Positions 63,890 to 64,000 of a DNA stretch of 64,000 bases are shown in pieces (the first letter of the stretch is position 1; every line of letters begins with the position of its first letter). Source of the stretch: Symbiodinium sp. CCMP2592 (Eukaryota; Sar; Dinophyceae; Suessiales; Symbiodiniaceae); NCBI GenBank assembly GCA_905221615.1, contig CAJNDT010003435.1:333437-397436 (forward strand), written 5' to 3'. A program made the translations under genes and the position numbers. The notes beneath the pieces are model-generated. The model did not search any database. It was given only the letters and a program-made list of their open reading frames with translations, and was not told where the DNA came from.

Positions 63890-64000
63890 TTGCATGACTC
63901 AGCAAGTGGTCAATTGAGCCGCATTCAAAGCTTTATTAGCTGCATGGATTCGGCGTGTATTTGCACGGATTCCGTGTGTATTTGCACGGATTTGGTGTGT
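63890..64000. repeat. Second leader plus minisatellite, running off the window
   Basis: 63890-63942 repeats the leader seen at 62092-62160, then GTGTATTTGCACGGATTCCG units continue to the window edge. The pair shows a 1.8-kb duplicated module. Confidence 0.85.

Overview
This window looks like nuclear DNA of a dinoflagellate, most likely a Symbiodiniaceae-like or related lineage. That assignment is inferred from genome style, not from a marker gene. Three things support it. Real coding sequence is cut into many short exons (16-100 nt). Most introns whose codon phase can be checked begin with GC or GA rather than GT, end in AG, and carry a short direct repeat across both junctions. Introns and spacers are packed with short inverted-repeat (introner/MITE-like) elements and degenerate TTTAGGG/CCCTAAA telomere-type DNA. 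Almost every long ORF here is translated microsatellite or translated element, so genes had to be rebuilt from exon-sized pieces by codon phase and family resemblance.

Layout. 1-4.6 kb: telomere-like tracts, inverted-repeat elements and one possible terminal exon (2993-3072). 4.6-7.2 kb: 3' part of an unrecognised + strand gene ending at 7183. 7.6-11.6 kb: scattered exon-like islands among elements. 12.2-21.4 kb: a + strand gene for a type II membrane-anchored protein with about five Cys-rich repeats (PVDGG..RACRG .. C..C .. CEVWTR), a Thr/Ala-rich linker and a C-terminal GH99/GH71-like glycoside hydrolase domain. 21.5-25.7 kb: spacer with elements and possible 5' exons. 25.7-41.5 kb: a DYRK-family (plant DYRKP-like) protein kinase on the + strand, recovered nearly complete from about 20 tiny exons and ending at 41511. 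43.0-43.5 kb: 3' end of an unrecognised minus-strand gene.

From about 43.5 to 58 kb the DNA changes character: telomere-like tracts and inverted-repeat elements become rare. It holds a recent 1455-bp tandem duplication (48.28-51.46 kb) with a more diverged relative behind it. 58.6-61.8 kb: a + strand gene with coiled-coil and Lys/Gly-rich segments followed by a PDZ-like domain. 62-64 kb: a 21-bp minisatellite with a duplicated leader, a tRNA-Arg-like SINE fragment inside an inverted repeat, and trinucleotide tracts running off the window.

The genes are not an operon and show no shared pathway. The common theme is intron birth. One 106-nt intron in the hydrolase gene is exactly a terminal-inverted-repeat element plus target-site bases whose removal restores the uninterrupted codons. 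One 66-nt kinase intron is a telomere-like insert bracketed by a 14-nt direct repeat.
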